From: JASFUX01 sp050050115
GTDB lineage: Bacteria > Pseudomonadota > Alphaproteobacteria > Caulobacterales > Maricaulaceae
Direction of reading: 5' to 3'
DNA length: 5,894 nt
Assembly (NCBI GenBank): GCA_050050115.1
Contig: JASFUX010000225.1
Span: forward strand, 1 to 5,894
Positions 1 through 5,894 of this stretch are shown piece after piece. Below the pieces are notes generated by a model. It had not been told where the DNA came from. It was given only the letters and a program-made list of their open reading frames with translations, and ran no database searches. Position numbers and translations under genes: made by a program. Positions within the stretch are counted from its first letter, which is position 1. The number at the start of each line of letters is the position of its first letter.

Positions 1-580
1 CGACGTCCGCGTGGTCTCTTCAACCTCGAAAGATCTGTCGACGGAGATCGCCGAAGGCCGATTCCGCGAGGACCTCTATCACCGCCTGAACGTGGTGCCG
101 CTGCGTGTGCCGCCGCTGAGCGAACGGCGTGAGGACATTCCGCTTCTGGTCGATCACTTCATCCGGCGGCTGGCGGAAAGCTCCGGGCTGTCCGAACGCA
201 AGATCGGCGAGGACGCTATGGCGGCGCTGCAGGCGCACGACTGGCCGGGCAATGTCCGTCAGCTGCGCAACAACGTCGAGCGCCTGCTGATCCTCGCCGG
301 CGGTGAGCCGGACGAGCCGATCTCGCTCGACAACCTGCCCGCCGAAGTCGTCGGCGCGGGCTCGACTGACGCCGCGGCGCCGTCCGAACGGCTGATCTCG
401 CTGTCGCTGCGCGACGCGCGCGAGCGCTTCGAGCGGGAGTATCTGACCGCTCAAATCAATCGCTTTGGCGGCAACATCTCCCGGACGGCGGCCTTCATCG
501 GCATGGAGCGCTCGGCGCTACACCGGAAACTCAAGTCGCTCGGGGTCACCAGCGCGGCGAAATCGACGACGACGGCGTAG
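1..580 (+). CDS. ntrX: Nitrogen regulation response regulator NtrX, C-terminal part (5' end outside window)
   Basis: This is the end of a sigma-54-type response regulator. The frame is open to the window edge (first complete codon at position 2), so the gene starts upstream. The visible 192 residues begin late in the AAA+ domain. FREDLYHRLNVVPLRVPPL lies at about residues 21-39 and contains the arginine-finger region of this family. The WPGNVRQLRN sensor II motif follows at 81-90. A Fis-type helix-turn-helix at about 147-182 includes NRFGGNISRTA and GMERSALHRKLKSLGV, which is characteristic of NtrX rather than NtrC. The receiver domain, the Walker motifs and the GAFTGA loop lie outside the window, so whether it can activate sigma-54 cannot be judged. 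NtrX is the partner of the membrane kinase NtrY, which would be expected just upstream. Its position before trkA and hfq supports the assignment. Confidence 0.95.
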   Translation, partial: DVRVVSSTSKDLSTEIAEGRFREDLYHRLNVVPLRVPPLSERREDIPLLVDHFIRRLAESSGLSERKIGEDAMAALQAHDWPGNVRQLRNNVERLLILAGGEPDEPISLDNLPAEVVGAGSTDAAAPSERLISLSLRDARERFEREYLTAQINRFGGNISRTAAFIGMERSALHRKLKSLGVTSAAKSTTTA

Positions 581-628
581 GAGCTTCTGCGCGGAATAAA
601 CTGGCGCAAAATCAAAGAGTTGAGATCG

Positions 629-663
629 AAACCGGCACAGCCGCCCGCGCGGCGCGCCGGTTT
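629..663 (+). terminator. Compound hairpin after ntrX, possible terminator without a separate U-tract
   Basis: AAACCGGC (629-636) pairs perfectly with GCCGGTTT (656-663). Inside it, GCCGC (640-644) pairs with GCGGC (649-653) around a four-base loop, with a small asymmetric internal loop between the two stems. The hairpin lies 49 bases after the ntrX stop. The A and T bases are part of the outer stem, and no further T-run follows (next bases GTCGCC). It could be a weak or bidirectional terminator, or only a stable RNA structure protecting the ntrX 3' end. The pairing is seen directly; the terminator role is inferred. Confidence 0.45.
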
Positions 664-746
664 GTCGCCTCGTGCGCAATCATGAGACTCTCACTACCTA
701 GAAGACGCGGCGAGGCCCCTCAGGGCCGCGGGCGGCGGGACGAACG

Positions 747-2120
747 ATGCGTGTGATCATCTGCGGAGCAGGCCGGGTCGGCTACGGCATTGCGCGCGAG
801 CTCGCCAACGAGCGCAACGCGGTGACCGTCGTCGACGTCTCGCCTCGTCTCATCGACCAGATCACGACCAAGCTCGACGTGCGCGGCGTCGTCGGTCACG
901 GCTCGCACCCAAGCGTGCTCGAGCAGGCCGGCGCGGGCGATGCGGAGATGATCATCGCGGTTACATATTCCGACGAGATCAACATGGTGGCCTGCCAGGT
1001 CGCGCATTCAGTCTTCGACGTGCCGACCAAGATCGCGCGCGTACGCTCACAGAATTATCTCGACCCCGCCTGGCGCGACCTCTTCTCGCAAAACCACATG
1101 CCGATCGACGTAGTGATCTCGCCCGAGCTCGAGGTCTCCCGCGCGATCATGCGCCGGTTGGAGACGCCAGGGGCCTTCGACACGATGCCGTTCGCCGACG
1201 GCCGCGTGCTCGTGCTCGGCGTGCAAATCGACGAAAACTGCCCGGTGACGAACACGCCTTTGTCTCAGCTCACGGAGCTCTTTCCGACGCTCAAGGCGAA
1301 GGTTGTCGGCGTCAAGCGCGACCGCAGCCTGTTCGTGCCCAAGCCGACCGATCAACTGGCCGTCGGCGACGACGCTTACCTCGTGGTCGACGCCGCCCAC
1401 GCCGAACGCACGCTCGACATCTTTGGCCGGGAGGAGGGGCGGGCGCGCCGCGTGGTGATCATCGGCGGCGGCAATATCGGCATCTTCGTCGCCCAGACGC
1501 TCGAGAAGACCACTGGCGTGCGCGTGCGCATGATCGAGGCGAACAAGGAGAAGGCCGAAGCCGCCGCCGAGGCGGTTCGTAAAACGGTGGTCTTGAACGG
1601 CGACGGTCTCGATCCGGATCTGATGCGCGAGGCCGGAGTCGCCGACTGCGAGGTCGCGGTCGCGCTGACGAACGACGACAAGGTCAACGTGCTTGCGTGC
1701 TCGCTCGCCAAGGCTGAAGGCGCGCGCCGCTCGGTGTGCCTGATCAACGACCGGACATTCTTGGGGCTCAAGGCAGCGCTGGGGATCGATGTCTTCGTCG
1801 ACCCGCGCGTGACGACGGTCTCGACCATTCTCCAGCACGTCCGCAAAGGGCGGATCACCGGTCTGCGAACGGTCGAGGACGGCGAGGCGGAGATCATCGA
1901 AGGCGTGCTGCTCGACACTTCGCCTCTGACCGGCAAAGCGATCGCCAAGGCCGGACTTGGCGCAGGGATCGTCGTGGGCGCCGTGGTGCGCGGCGACGAC
2001 GTTATCATCCCGAGCGGCGATCTGATCCTGCAGGTCGACGATCGGCTGATCCTGTTCGTCGAGCGCGCGCAAGTCACCCAGGTCGAGCGCGCCTTCCGCG
2101 TCGCTTTCGAGTATTTCTGA
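747..2120 (+). CDS. trkA: Trk potassium uptake system regulatory subunit TrkA
   Basis: TrkA is the peripheral cytoplasmic subunit that binds NAD(H) or other nucleotides and gates the TrkH potassium channel. The 457-residue protein has the usual full length (about 458) and the duplicated RCK layout. The first nucleotide-binding fold opens with VIICGAGRVG (GxGxxG at residues 7-12), with acidic D30 at the end of the second strand, followed by a TrkA-C domain at about 150-230. The second fold has VVIIGGGNIG (240-245), with E264 in the equivalent acidic position, and a second TrkA-C domain at about 375-453. The ATG at 747 is chosen because the first strand and glycine loop start immediately after it. 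The upstream GGCGGGA (734-740) is only a modest ribosome site. It is followed 12 bases later by trkH, its membrane partner, so the two are very likely co-transcribed. All expected motifs are intact. Confidence 0.97.
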   Translation: MRVIICGAGRVGYGIARELANERNAVTVVDVSPRLIDQITTKLDVRGVVGHGSHPSVLEQAGAGDAEMIIAVTYSDEINMVACQVAHSVFDVPTKIARVRSQNYLDPAWRDLFSQNHMPIDVVISPELEVSRAIMRRLETPGAFDTMPFADGRVLVLGVQIDENCPVTNTPLSQLTELFPTLKAKVVGVKRDRSLFVPKPTDQLAVGDDAYLVVDAAHAERTLDIFGREEGRARRVVIIGGGNIGIFVAQTLEKTTGVRVRMIEANKEKAEAAAEAVRKTVVLNGDGLDPDLMREAGVADCEVAVALTNDDKVNVLACSLAKAEGARRSVCLINDRTFLGLKAALGIDVFVDPRVTTVSTILQHVRKGRITGLRTVEDGEAEIIEGVLLDTSPLTGKAIAKAGLGAGIVVGAVVRGDDVIIPSGDLILQVDDRLILFVERAQVTQVERAFRVAFEYF

Positions 2121-2132
2121 CGCGCCGCGTCG

Positions 2133-3590
2133 ATGGACCTCATCTCGATTTCCAAAACGACCGGCGCGGTGGCGCTGCTCATCGCTGTCGCGGCCATGCC
2201 CTTCGGGTTGCTCGCCGGGGCGCAGGGTGATCTTGACGCAGCGGCCGGCTTCGCCTTCACCGCTGGCGTCGGGCTGTTCGTCGGCGGCGCGTTGTTGATC
2301 ATCACCCACGGACGGCGCGGGCGAGGCGGGGTGCGCGAGGCGGTCGCCTTCGCCGTGCTCGGATGGACGATTGCGCCGGCGCTCGCCGCACCGCCGTTCA
2401 TTGCCGCGGCGGGCGGGGTCTTGCAGGGCTACGCCGACGCGCTGTCGGCGGCGAGCACGACCGGCGTCGCACCTTTCTTCGCAGCAGAAGCGGCGGAGGG
2501 GGGCGGACGCGCATCGGGCCCGCTCATCGCCTGGTGGAACCTCCTGCAGTGGGCGGGCGGCGCGGCGACCGTGATGACCGCGCTGATCGTGCTTGCCTCG
2601 ATCAATGTCTCGGGCGCAGGGCTGCACCGTTCGCCGCTGTTCACGCTCGAGCCCGATCGCCTGTTCGAACGCTTTGAGCCGGTCGGCCGCGCCGTTCTGG
2701 CCGTCTATGCGCTTGGAACGGCCGCAGCGTTCATTCTGATCTGGGCCGCGGGCGCGCCCCTCGGCGAAGCCGCCACGATGGCGCTCGCCGGTGTATCGAC
2801 GGGCGGGCTGCTGCTTCCGAACGGCGGAACGTCGCTCGAGACCGCCTCGCCGCTGGTCGCAGGCGCGGGGTGCCTTGCGCTGCTGTTCGGCGCCTTCAAC
2901 TTCGCGCTGCACTACGACGCGCTGCGCGGCCGCGGCGCGCGCGTCTATTTGGCTGACGCCGAGGCGCGGGCCCTGGCGGTGTTCTTCGCTCTGGCGGTGA
3001 TTGCGACGATCTTCGCGACCCGCGCCGTCGGCTTCGACGAGGTCGCGCGCGCCGGCGCGTCCGGGATCGCCCTGGCGTCCACTTCGGCGTGGAATTTCGG
3101 CTCTTTTCACGGACTAAGCCATCTTGCGCCGTTGGCGCTGGCCCTGGTGATCGTGGGCGGCTCACCGGCGTCGACGGCGGGCGGCGTGAAGCTGATGCGG
3201 ATCGTCCTGCTCACGCGTCAGGCCGTAAGCGAGCTCGATCGCCTGGCGATGCCGTCCTCTGTGCGCGAGCTGAAATTCCGCGGCAAGACGCTGCCCTCGG
3301 ACGCTGTGATGAGCATGCTGGCCTACGTGGTCGCTTACGCCGTCGGGCTTGGCGGGCTGATCGTCGCGTTCGGCGGAGCAGGGGCCGAGTTCCCGGTCGC
3401 CGCCGCCGCTGCAGCCGCAGCGCTCACCAACGCCGGGCCGGCATTGGCGTTGGTCGAAGGGCCCGAGGCGGCCGGAGCGCTTCTGTCGACGACCTCGGGG
3501 CTGTCGATATTTTGCGCCGGGATGGTGCTCGGCCGGCTCGAGGTCTTCGCCGTGTTCGCCTTGCTGACGCCGAGCTTTTGGCGCGGCTGA
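2133..3590 (+). CDS. trkH: Trk system potassium channel/transporter subunit TrkH, divergent pore
   Basis: This is the membrane subunit of Trk potassium uptake, with 485 residues (family about 483). It shows many hydrophobic segments and four membrane-pore repeats. Pore loop 1 is AASTTGVAPF (filter G111), loop 2 GVSTGGLLL (G224), loop 3 LASTSAWNFG (A319 where glycine is usual) and loop 4 ALTNAGPALA (G435). The conserved VGGSPASTAGGVK (341-353) and the C-terminal LGRLEVFAVFALLTPSFWR (466-484) are family hallmarks that fix the assignment. The ATG at 2133 is the first possible start: the trkA TGA lies in the same frame five codons upstream. No Shine-Dalgarno sequence is visible, so translation is probably coupled to trkA. 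Compared with the canonical NVGPGLG and GGCAGSTAGG motifs, several small residues are alanine or serine/proline here. Whether this changes potassium selectivity is unknown. It is almost certainly a TrkH/HKT-superfamily member; exact ion preference is less sure. Confidence 0.93.
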   Translation: MDLISISKTTGAVALLIAVAAMPFGLLAGAQGDLDAAAGFAFTAGVGLFVGGALLIITHGRRGRGGVREAVAFAVLGWTIAPALAAPPFIAAAGGVLQGYADALSAASTTGVAPFFAAEAAEGGGRASGPLIAWWNLLQWAGGAATVMTALIVLASINVSGAGLHRSPLFTLEPDRLFERFEPVGRAVLAVYALGTAAAFILIWAAGAPLGEAATMALAGVSTGGLLLPNGGTSLETASPLVAGAGCLALLFGAFNFALHYDALRGRGARVYLADAEARALAVFFALAVIATIFATRAVGFDEVARAGASGIALASTSAWNFGSFHGLSHLAPLALALVIVGGSPASTAGGVKLMRIVLLTRQAVSELDRLAMPSSVRELKFRGKTLPSDAVMSMLAYVVAYAVGLGGLIVAFGGAGAEFPVAAAAAAAALTNAGPALALVEGPEAAGALLSTTSGLSIFCAGMVLGRLEVFAVFALLTPSFWRG

Positions 3591-3609
3591 CCGAGGGGCG
3601 GCGCCTCGG
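3591..3609 (+). other. Small hairpin directly after trkH stop
   Basis: CCGAGG (3591-3596) is the reverse complement of CCTCGG (3604-3609), with a seven-base GC-rich loop. It begins on the base right after the trkH TGA. No T-run follows, so it does not meet the usual form of an intrinsic terminator. It may stabilise the trkA-trkH transcript end or slow the polymerase, or be a chance inverted repeat in GC-rich DNA. Confidence 0.25.
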
Positions 3610-3647
3610 CGCGAATGTGAAGCCTCGACGACAACTTCAAGCGGAGG

Positions 3648-3677
3648 TTGGCGATCTCGGATTTCCAAGTGTATACA
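3648..3677 (+). promoter_or_regulatory. Candidate housekeeping promoter for hfq-hflX
   Basis: TTGGCG (3648-3653) and TATACA (3672-3677) resemble -35 and -10 boxes with an 18-base spacer. The stretch around it is noticeably more AT-rich than the flanking genes. A start near 3684 would give a leader of about 38 bases before the hfq ATG. The -10 box lies inside the perfect palindrome TGTATACA (3670-3677). Read by eye only; transcription from trkA could also reach hfq. Confidence 0.4.
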
Positions 3678-3711
3678 GCAACTTCGAGACTATTGTGTGT
3701 GGGTCTCCATC

Positions 3712-3715
3712 GGGG
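3712..3715 (+). promoter_or_regulatory. Possible ribosome binding site of hfq
   Basis: A GGGG run lies six bases before the ATG at 3722. It is a weak match to a Shine-Dalgarno sequence but correctly spaced. It supports the 3722 start over longer in-frame starts: the reading frame stays open upstream into trkH, but those residues do not belong to Hfq. Confidence 0.35.
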
Positions 3716-3721
3716 TCGAAA

Positions 3722-3982
3722 ATGTCTGGCGATAAGAAGCAGAACCTTCAGGACACGTTTCTCAACACAGTCCGCAAAACCAAGACGCCGCTGACGATTT
3801 TTCTCGTCAACGGCGTGAAGCTGCAAGGCGTAGTCACCTGGTTTGACAACTTCTGCGTCCTCCTCCGCAGAGACGGTCATTCCCAGCTTGTCTACAAGCA
3901 CGCGATCTCCACGATCATGCCGTCTGCGCCAATCCAGCTGTTCGACGCGGAAGCCGCCACGTCAGCCGAAGAGGCTGTGTGA
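3722..3982 (+). CDS. hfq: RNA chaperone Hfq
   Basis: Hfq is a hexameric Sm-like RNA-binding protein that pairs small RNAs with mRNAs. The product has 86 residues, usual for alphaproteobacteria (about 80). It begins MSGDKKQNLQDTFLN, in which Q10, D11 and F44 match proximal-face RNA contacts. Sm1 includes IFLVNGVKLQGVVTWFDNF (26-44), and Sm2 carries the signature YKHAIST (58-64) with Y58, K59 and H60. The rim patch is RKTK (18-21), less arginine-rich than the RRER of E. coli but common in this class. A short acidic tail (AEAATSAEEAV) follows the core. The start is set by the conserved N-terminus. The frame is open for hundreds of bases upstream, but that part overlaps trkH in another phase and is not Hfq-like. 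The stop overlaps the hflX start by four bases, so the two genes are translationally coupled. The candidate promoter at 3648-3677 would drive both. Confidence 0.98.
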   Translation: MSGDKKQNLQDTFLNTVRKTKTPLTIFLVNGVKLQGVVTWFDNFCVLLRRDGHSQLVYKHAISTIMPSAPIQLFDAEAATSAEEAV

Positions 3983-5307
3983 CGGCCCAGTCGCGTCTGA
4001 CGCCGGCGCTCGTCGCGCATCCAAGCCTCCAGCGTGGCGAGGAGCGCGAGTGCGCGGAGAAACTCGAAGAAGCGGTCGGGCTGGCCGAAGCGCTCGACCT
4101 TGCGGTCCTCGACGCCCGCGTCGAACCGGTGCGCGAGGCGCGGCCGGCGACGCTGTTCGGTCAGGGCAAGGTCGAAGAGATCGCCGAGCGCGCGCGGGAG
4201 CATAGCGCCGAGATCGTCGTGGTCGATGCGGCGCTTACGCCGGTGCAGCAGCGCAACCTCGAGCGCGCCTGGAACGTCAAGGTCGTCGACCGCACTGGTT
4301 TGATCCTGGAAATCTTCGCGCGCCGCGCTCGAACGAAAGAGGGCGTGCTGCAAGTCGAGCTCGCGCGGCTTTCCTACGAGCGCTCCCGGCTGGTGCGCAC
4401 CTGGACCCACCTCGAGCGCCAACGCGGTGGACGCGGCTTCCTCGCGGGCCCCGGCGAAACCCAGCTCGAGGCCGACCGGCGGATGCTGGATGCGCGCATC
4501 ACCCGTCTGAGACGCGATCTCGACGACGTGCGGCGCACGCGCGGTCTGCATCGCGAGGGCCGACGCCGCGCGCCGTTCCCGGTGATCGCTCTGGTCGGCT
4601 ACACCAATGCGGGCAAGTCGACGTTGTTCAACAAGCTCACCGACGCGGACGTTCTGGCCAAGGACATGTTGTTTGCAACGCTCGACACCACCATGCGCGG
4701 CATGGAGCTGCCGAGCGGTCTGAAAGCCATGGTATCGGACACGGTCGGCTTCATCTCAGATCTGCCGCACGATCTCATCGAAGCGTTTCGCGCCACGCTT
4801 GAAGAGGTCAGCGAAGCGGATCTGCTCGTGCATGTACGCGATATCTCGCATCCCGAGACCGACAGGCAGCGCGCCGACGTCGAGGCGGTGCTCGAACAGA
4901 TCGGCGCCGGCGAGACGGTCGACCAGCACGTTATCGAAGCCTGGAATAAGACCGACGCGCTCGATCCCGAGATGCGCATGATCGTGGAAGCGCGCGCAGC
5001 CCAAGCCCGTCGCGAGGGCGAGCCTCAAGCCGTGCTGGTCTCGGCGCTGACCGGCGAGGGGCTTGACGATCTCGCGCGCGCCATCGACGCGGCGGCGACT
5101 GAAGGCGCGACGACGTACCGAACCTTCCTCGACGCGTCGGACGGCCGGGCGCGGGCCTGGCTGCACGAGCACGGCGAGGTGCTCGAAGAGACTGCGGACG
5201 AAACTGGACGGCTGACGGTGATCGCCCGGCTGAGTGCGCTCGCCGCGGCGCGCTTCGAGCGCACGTTCGCGCATCTGGCGGGCGCGGACGATCAGACGGC
5301 CGGCTAG
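3979..5307 (+). CDS. hflX: Ribosome-associated GTPase HflX
   Basis: HflX is a GTPase that binds the 50S subunit and, in studied bacteria, splits stalled ribosomes under heat or antibiotic stress. The product has 442 residues (E. coli 426). The N-terminal HflX domain holds FGQGKVEEI and the signature GGRGFLAGPGETQLEADRR (150-168). The GTPase domain is complete: G1 GYTNAGKST (207-215), G2 ATLDTT (233-238), G3 DTVGF (254-258) followed by ISDLPHDLIEAFRATLEEV, G4 NKTD (323-326) and G5 SALTG (355-359). A short C-terminal domain follows from about residue 378. The GTG start at 3979 overlaps the hfq stop (GTGA), with AAGAGG at 3969-3974 as a closely spaced ribosome site; no better start is seen downstream before the conserved region. 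The gene ends at TAG inside the CTAG shared with mazG. The hfq-hflX order is conserved in many Proteobacteria. Confidence 0.97.
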   Translation: MTAQSRLTPALVAHPSLQRGEERECAEKLEEAVGLAEALDLAVLDARVEPVREARPATLFGQGKVEEIAERAREHSAEIVVVDAALTPVQQRNLERAWNVKVVDRTGLILEIFARRARTKEGVLQVELARLSYERSRLVRTWTHLERQRGGRGFLAGPGETQLEADRRMLDARITRLRRDLDDVRRTRGLHREGRRRAPFPVIALVGYTNAGKSTLFNKLTDADVLAKDMLFATLDTTMRGMELPSGLKAMVSDTVGFISDLPHDLIEAFRATLEEVSEADLLVHVRDISHPETDRQRADVEAVLEQIGAGETVDQHVIEAWNKTDALDPEMRMIVEARAAQARREGEPQAVLVSALTGEGLDDLARAIDAAATEGATTYRTFLDASDGRARAWLHEHGEVLEETADETGRLTVIARLSALAAARFERTFAHLAGADDQTAG

Positions 5308-5894
5308 TCGCTGTTCGCTTTCTCAAGCGTCTTGGCTTCGTCCCACAGCGCGTCCATGTCGGCGAGGCTGACGGCCTCGGGCGCCTGGCCGGTTTCGGCG
5401 AGCCGCGCTTCGATGTGCTGGAAGCGGCGGACGAATTTCGCGTTGGCGCGCCTGAGCGCATTCTCCGGGTCGATCTTCAGATGACGCGCAAGGTTGGCGG
5501 CGACGAACAGGAAGTCGCCCAGCTCTTCCTCCAGGTGATCCTGATCGTCATCGTCGGCCGCTGCGAGCTCGCGCGCTTCCTCGACCAGTTTGTCGAGCAC
5601 TTCGTCTGTGCTCGGCCAGTCGAAGCCGACGCGCGCAGCACGGTTCTGCAGCTTGAGCGCGCGGACGAGCGCTGGCAGGCCGAGCGGCACGTCGTCGAGC
5701 ACGCTGGCGCGCTCTGGAGCCCTTGAAGCGTTTTCGGCGCGCTCCTTAGCCTTCATGTCCTCCCAGGCGAGCGTCTGCTCGTCGGCGGTGTTGATCTTGG
5801 CGTCGGCGAAGACATGCGGATGGCGGCGAACCATTTTGTCGCTGATCGCTTCGGCGACGTCGGCGAAGGCAAAGTCGCCACGCTCGGACGCGAT
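5304..5894 (-). CDS. mazG: Nucleoside triphosphate pyrophosphohydrolase MazG, C-terminal part (5' end outside window)
   Basis: MazG hydrolyses NTPs and dNTPs to the monophosphate and pyrophosphate; in E. coli it also lowers ppGpp levels. The frame is open to the window edge. The 20 codons before the internal ATG at 5834 read IASERGDFAFADVAEAISDK, which matches the family sequence leading into MVRRHPHVFAD. That ATG is therefore internal and the gene starts beyond 5894. The visible part has 196 residues against about 260 for a full protein. The second MazG domain is intact: LVEEARE (EExxE at fragment residues 105-109) and EELGD (ExxD at 124-127) form the magnesium-binding motif, followed by RRANAKFVRRFQHIE. 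The first MazG domain lies mostly outside. It is transcribed towards hflX, and the two stop codons overlap on CTAG (5304-5307). An acidic run (AADDDDQD) sits between the two metal-binding helices. Confidence 0.96.
   Translation of the reverse strand: MASERGDFAFADVAEAISDKMVRRHPHVFADAKINTADEQTLAWEDMKAKERAENASRAPERASVLDDVPLGLPALVRALKLQNRAARVGFDWPSTDEVLDKLVEEARELAAADDDDQDHLEEELGDFLFVAANLARHLKIDPENALRRANAKFVRRFQHIEARLAETGQAPEAVSLADMDALWDEAKTLEKANSD

Noticed and set aside
11..13. GTG at 11 as the start of a short protein
   Set aside because: The frame is open to the window edge, and the sequence begins in the middle of a conserved AAA+ domain, so the gene is cut by the window.
662..690. Possible promoter before trkA (TTGTCG with AGACTC 17 bases on)
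   Set aside because: The -35-like box overlaps the hairpin base and the -10 match is poor; it is no better than chance.
1047..3110. Very long open frame (687 codons) on the minus strand across trkA and trkH
   Set aside because: Its codons are exact complements of the trkA and trkH codons. It stays open because the GC-biased genes lack TTA, CTA and TCA codons there and both genes share one phase. The translation is Arg/Asp/Glu-rich and matches no recognisable family.
3396..3422. Alanine-codon run in trkH (nine Ala, residues 422-430) as a DNA repeat
   Set aside because: The codons are mixed (GCC, GCT, GCA, GCG), so it is not a tandem repeat. It fits a hydrophobic helix before the fourth pore loop.
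3089..3721. Long in-frame N-terminal extension of Hfq reaching into trkH
   Set aside because: The added residues are an Arg-rich shadow of trkH in another phase. Known Hfq proteins start near the QNLQD motif, and an ATG with correct context is at 3722.
3335..3901. Minus-strand open frame across the end of trkH and into hfq
   Set aside because: It opposes two well-supported genes. It has no recognisable domain and consists of low-complexity Ala/Pro/Arg sequence in the trkH part.
5832..5834. ATG at 5834 (minus strand) as the true mazG start
   Set aside because: The sequence upstream in the same frame, up to the window edge, matches the MazG family (FADVAEAISDK before RRHPHVF). The ATG encodes an internal methionine.

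Overview
This window is an ordinary, gene-dense piece of an alphaproteobacterial chromosome. The base composition is GC-rich, with codon third positions strongly G/C. The gene order is ntrX (3' part), trkA, trkH, hfq and hflX on the plus strand, then mazG (3' part) converging from the minus strand. The ntrX-trkA-hfq-hflX-mazG order is a familiar alphaproteobacterial arrangement. The Hfq and NtrX sequences look like those of Caulobacterales, Hyphomonadaceae or Rhodobacterales, but I cannot place the organism more precisely from sequence alone.

Layout. Positions 1-580 hold the end of the response regulator NtrX (end of the AAA+ sigma-54 domain plus a Fis-type helix-turn-helix). A 166-base gap follows with two potential hairpins. 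TrkA (747-2120) and TrkH (2133-3590) form a potassium-uptake pair 12 bases apart and in the same reading phase. A 131-base gap follows with a small hairpin and a plausible promoter. It is followed by Hfq (3722-3982) and HflX (3979-5307), which overlap by four bases. MazG (5304 to beyond 5894, minus strand) shares the CTAG stop palindrome with hflX.

How the genes work together. NtrX belongs to the NtrY/NtrX two-component system, which responds to nitrogen or redox state. TrkA is the cytoplasmic nucleotide-binding regulator of the TrkH potassium channel. Hfq is the RNA chaperone for small RNAs, HflX a ribosome-associated GTPase, and MazG a nucleotide-cleaning pyrophosphohydrolase. The set is a stress and homeostasis neighbourhood, not one pathway.

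I found no mobile element, CRISPR array, tRNA or rRNA, and no convincing sign of an undescribed system. The feature most worth a second look is the TrkH pore, where a usually conserved selectivity-filter glycine appears as alanine and other pore glycines are also replaced. The convergent shared stop codons and the same-phase trkA-trkH junction are smaller curiosities.
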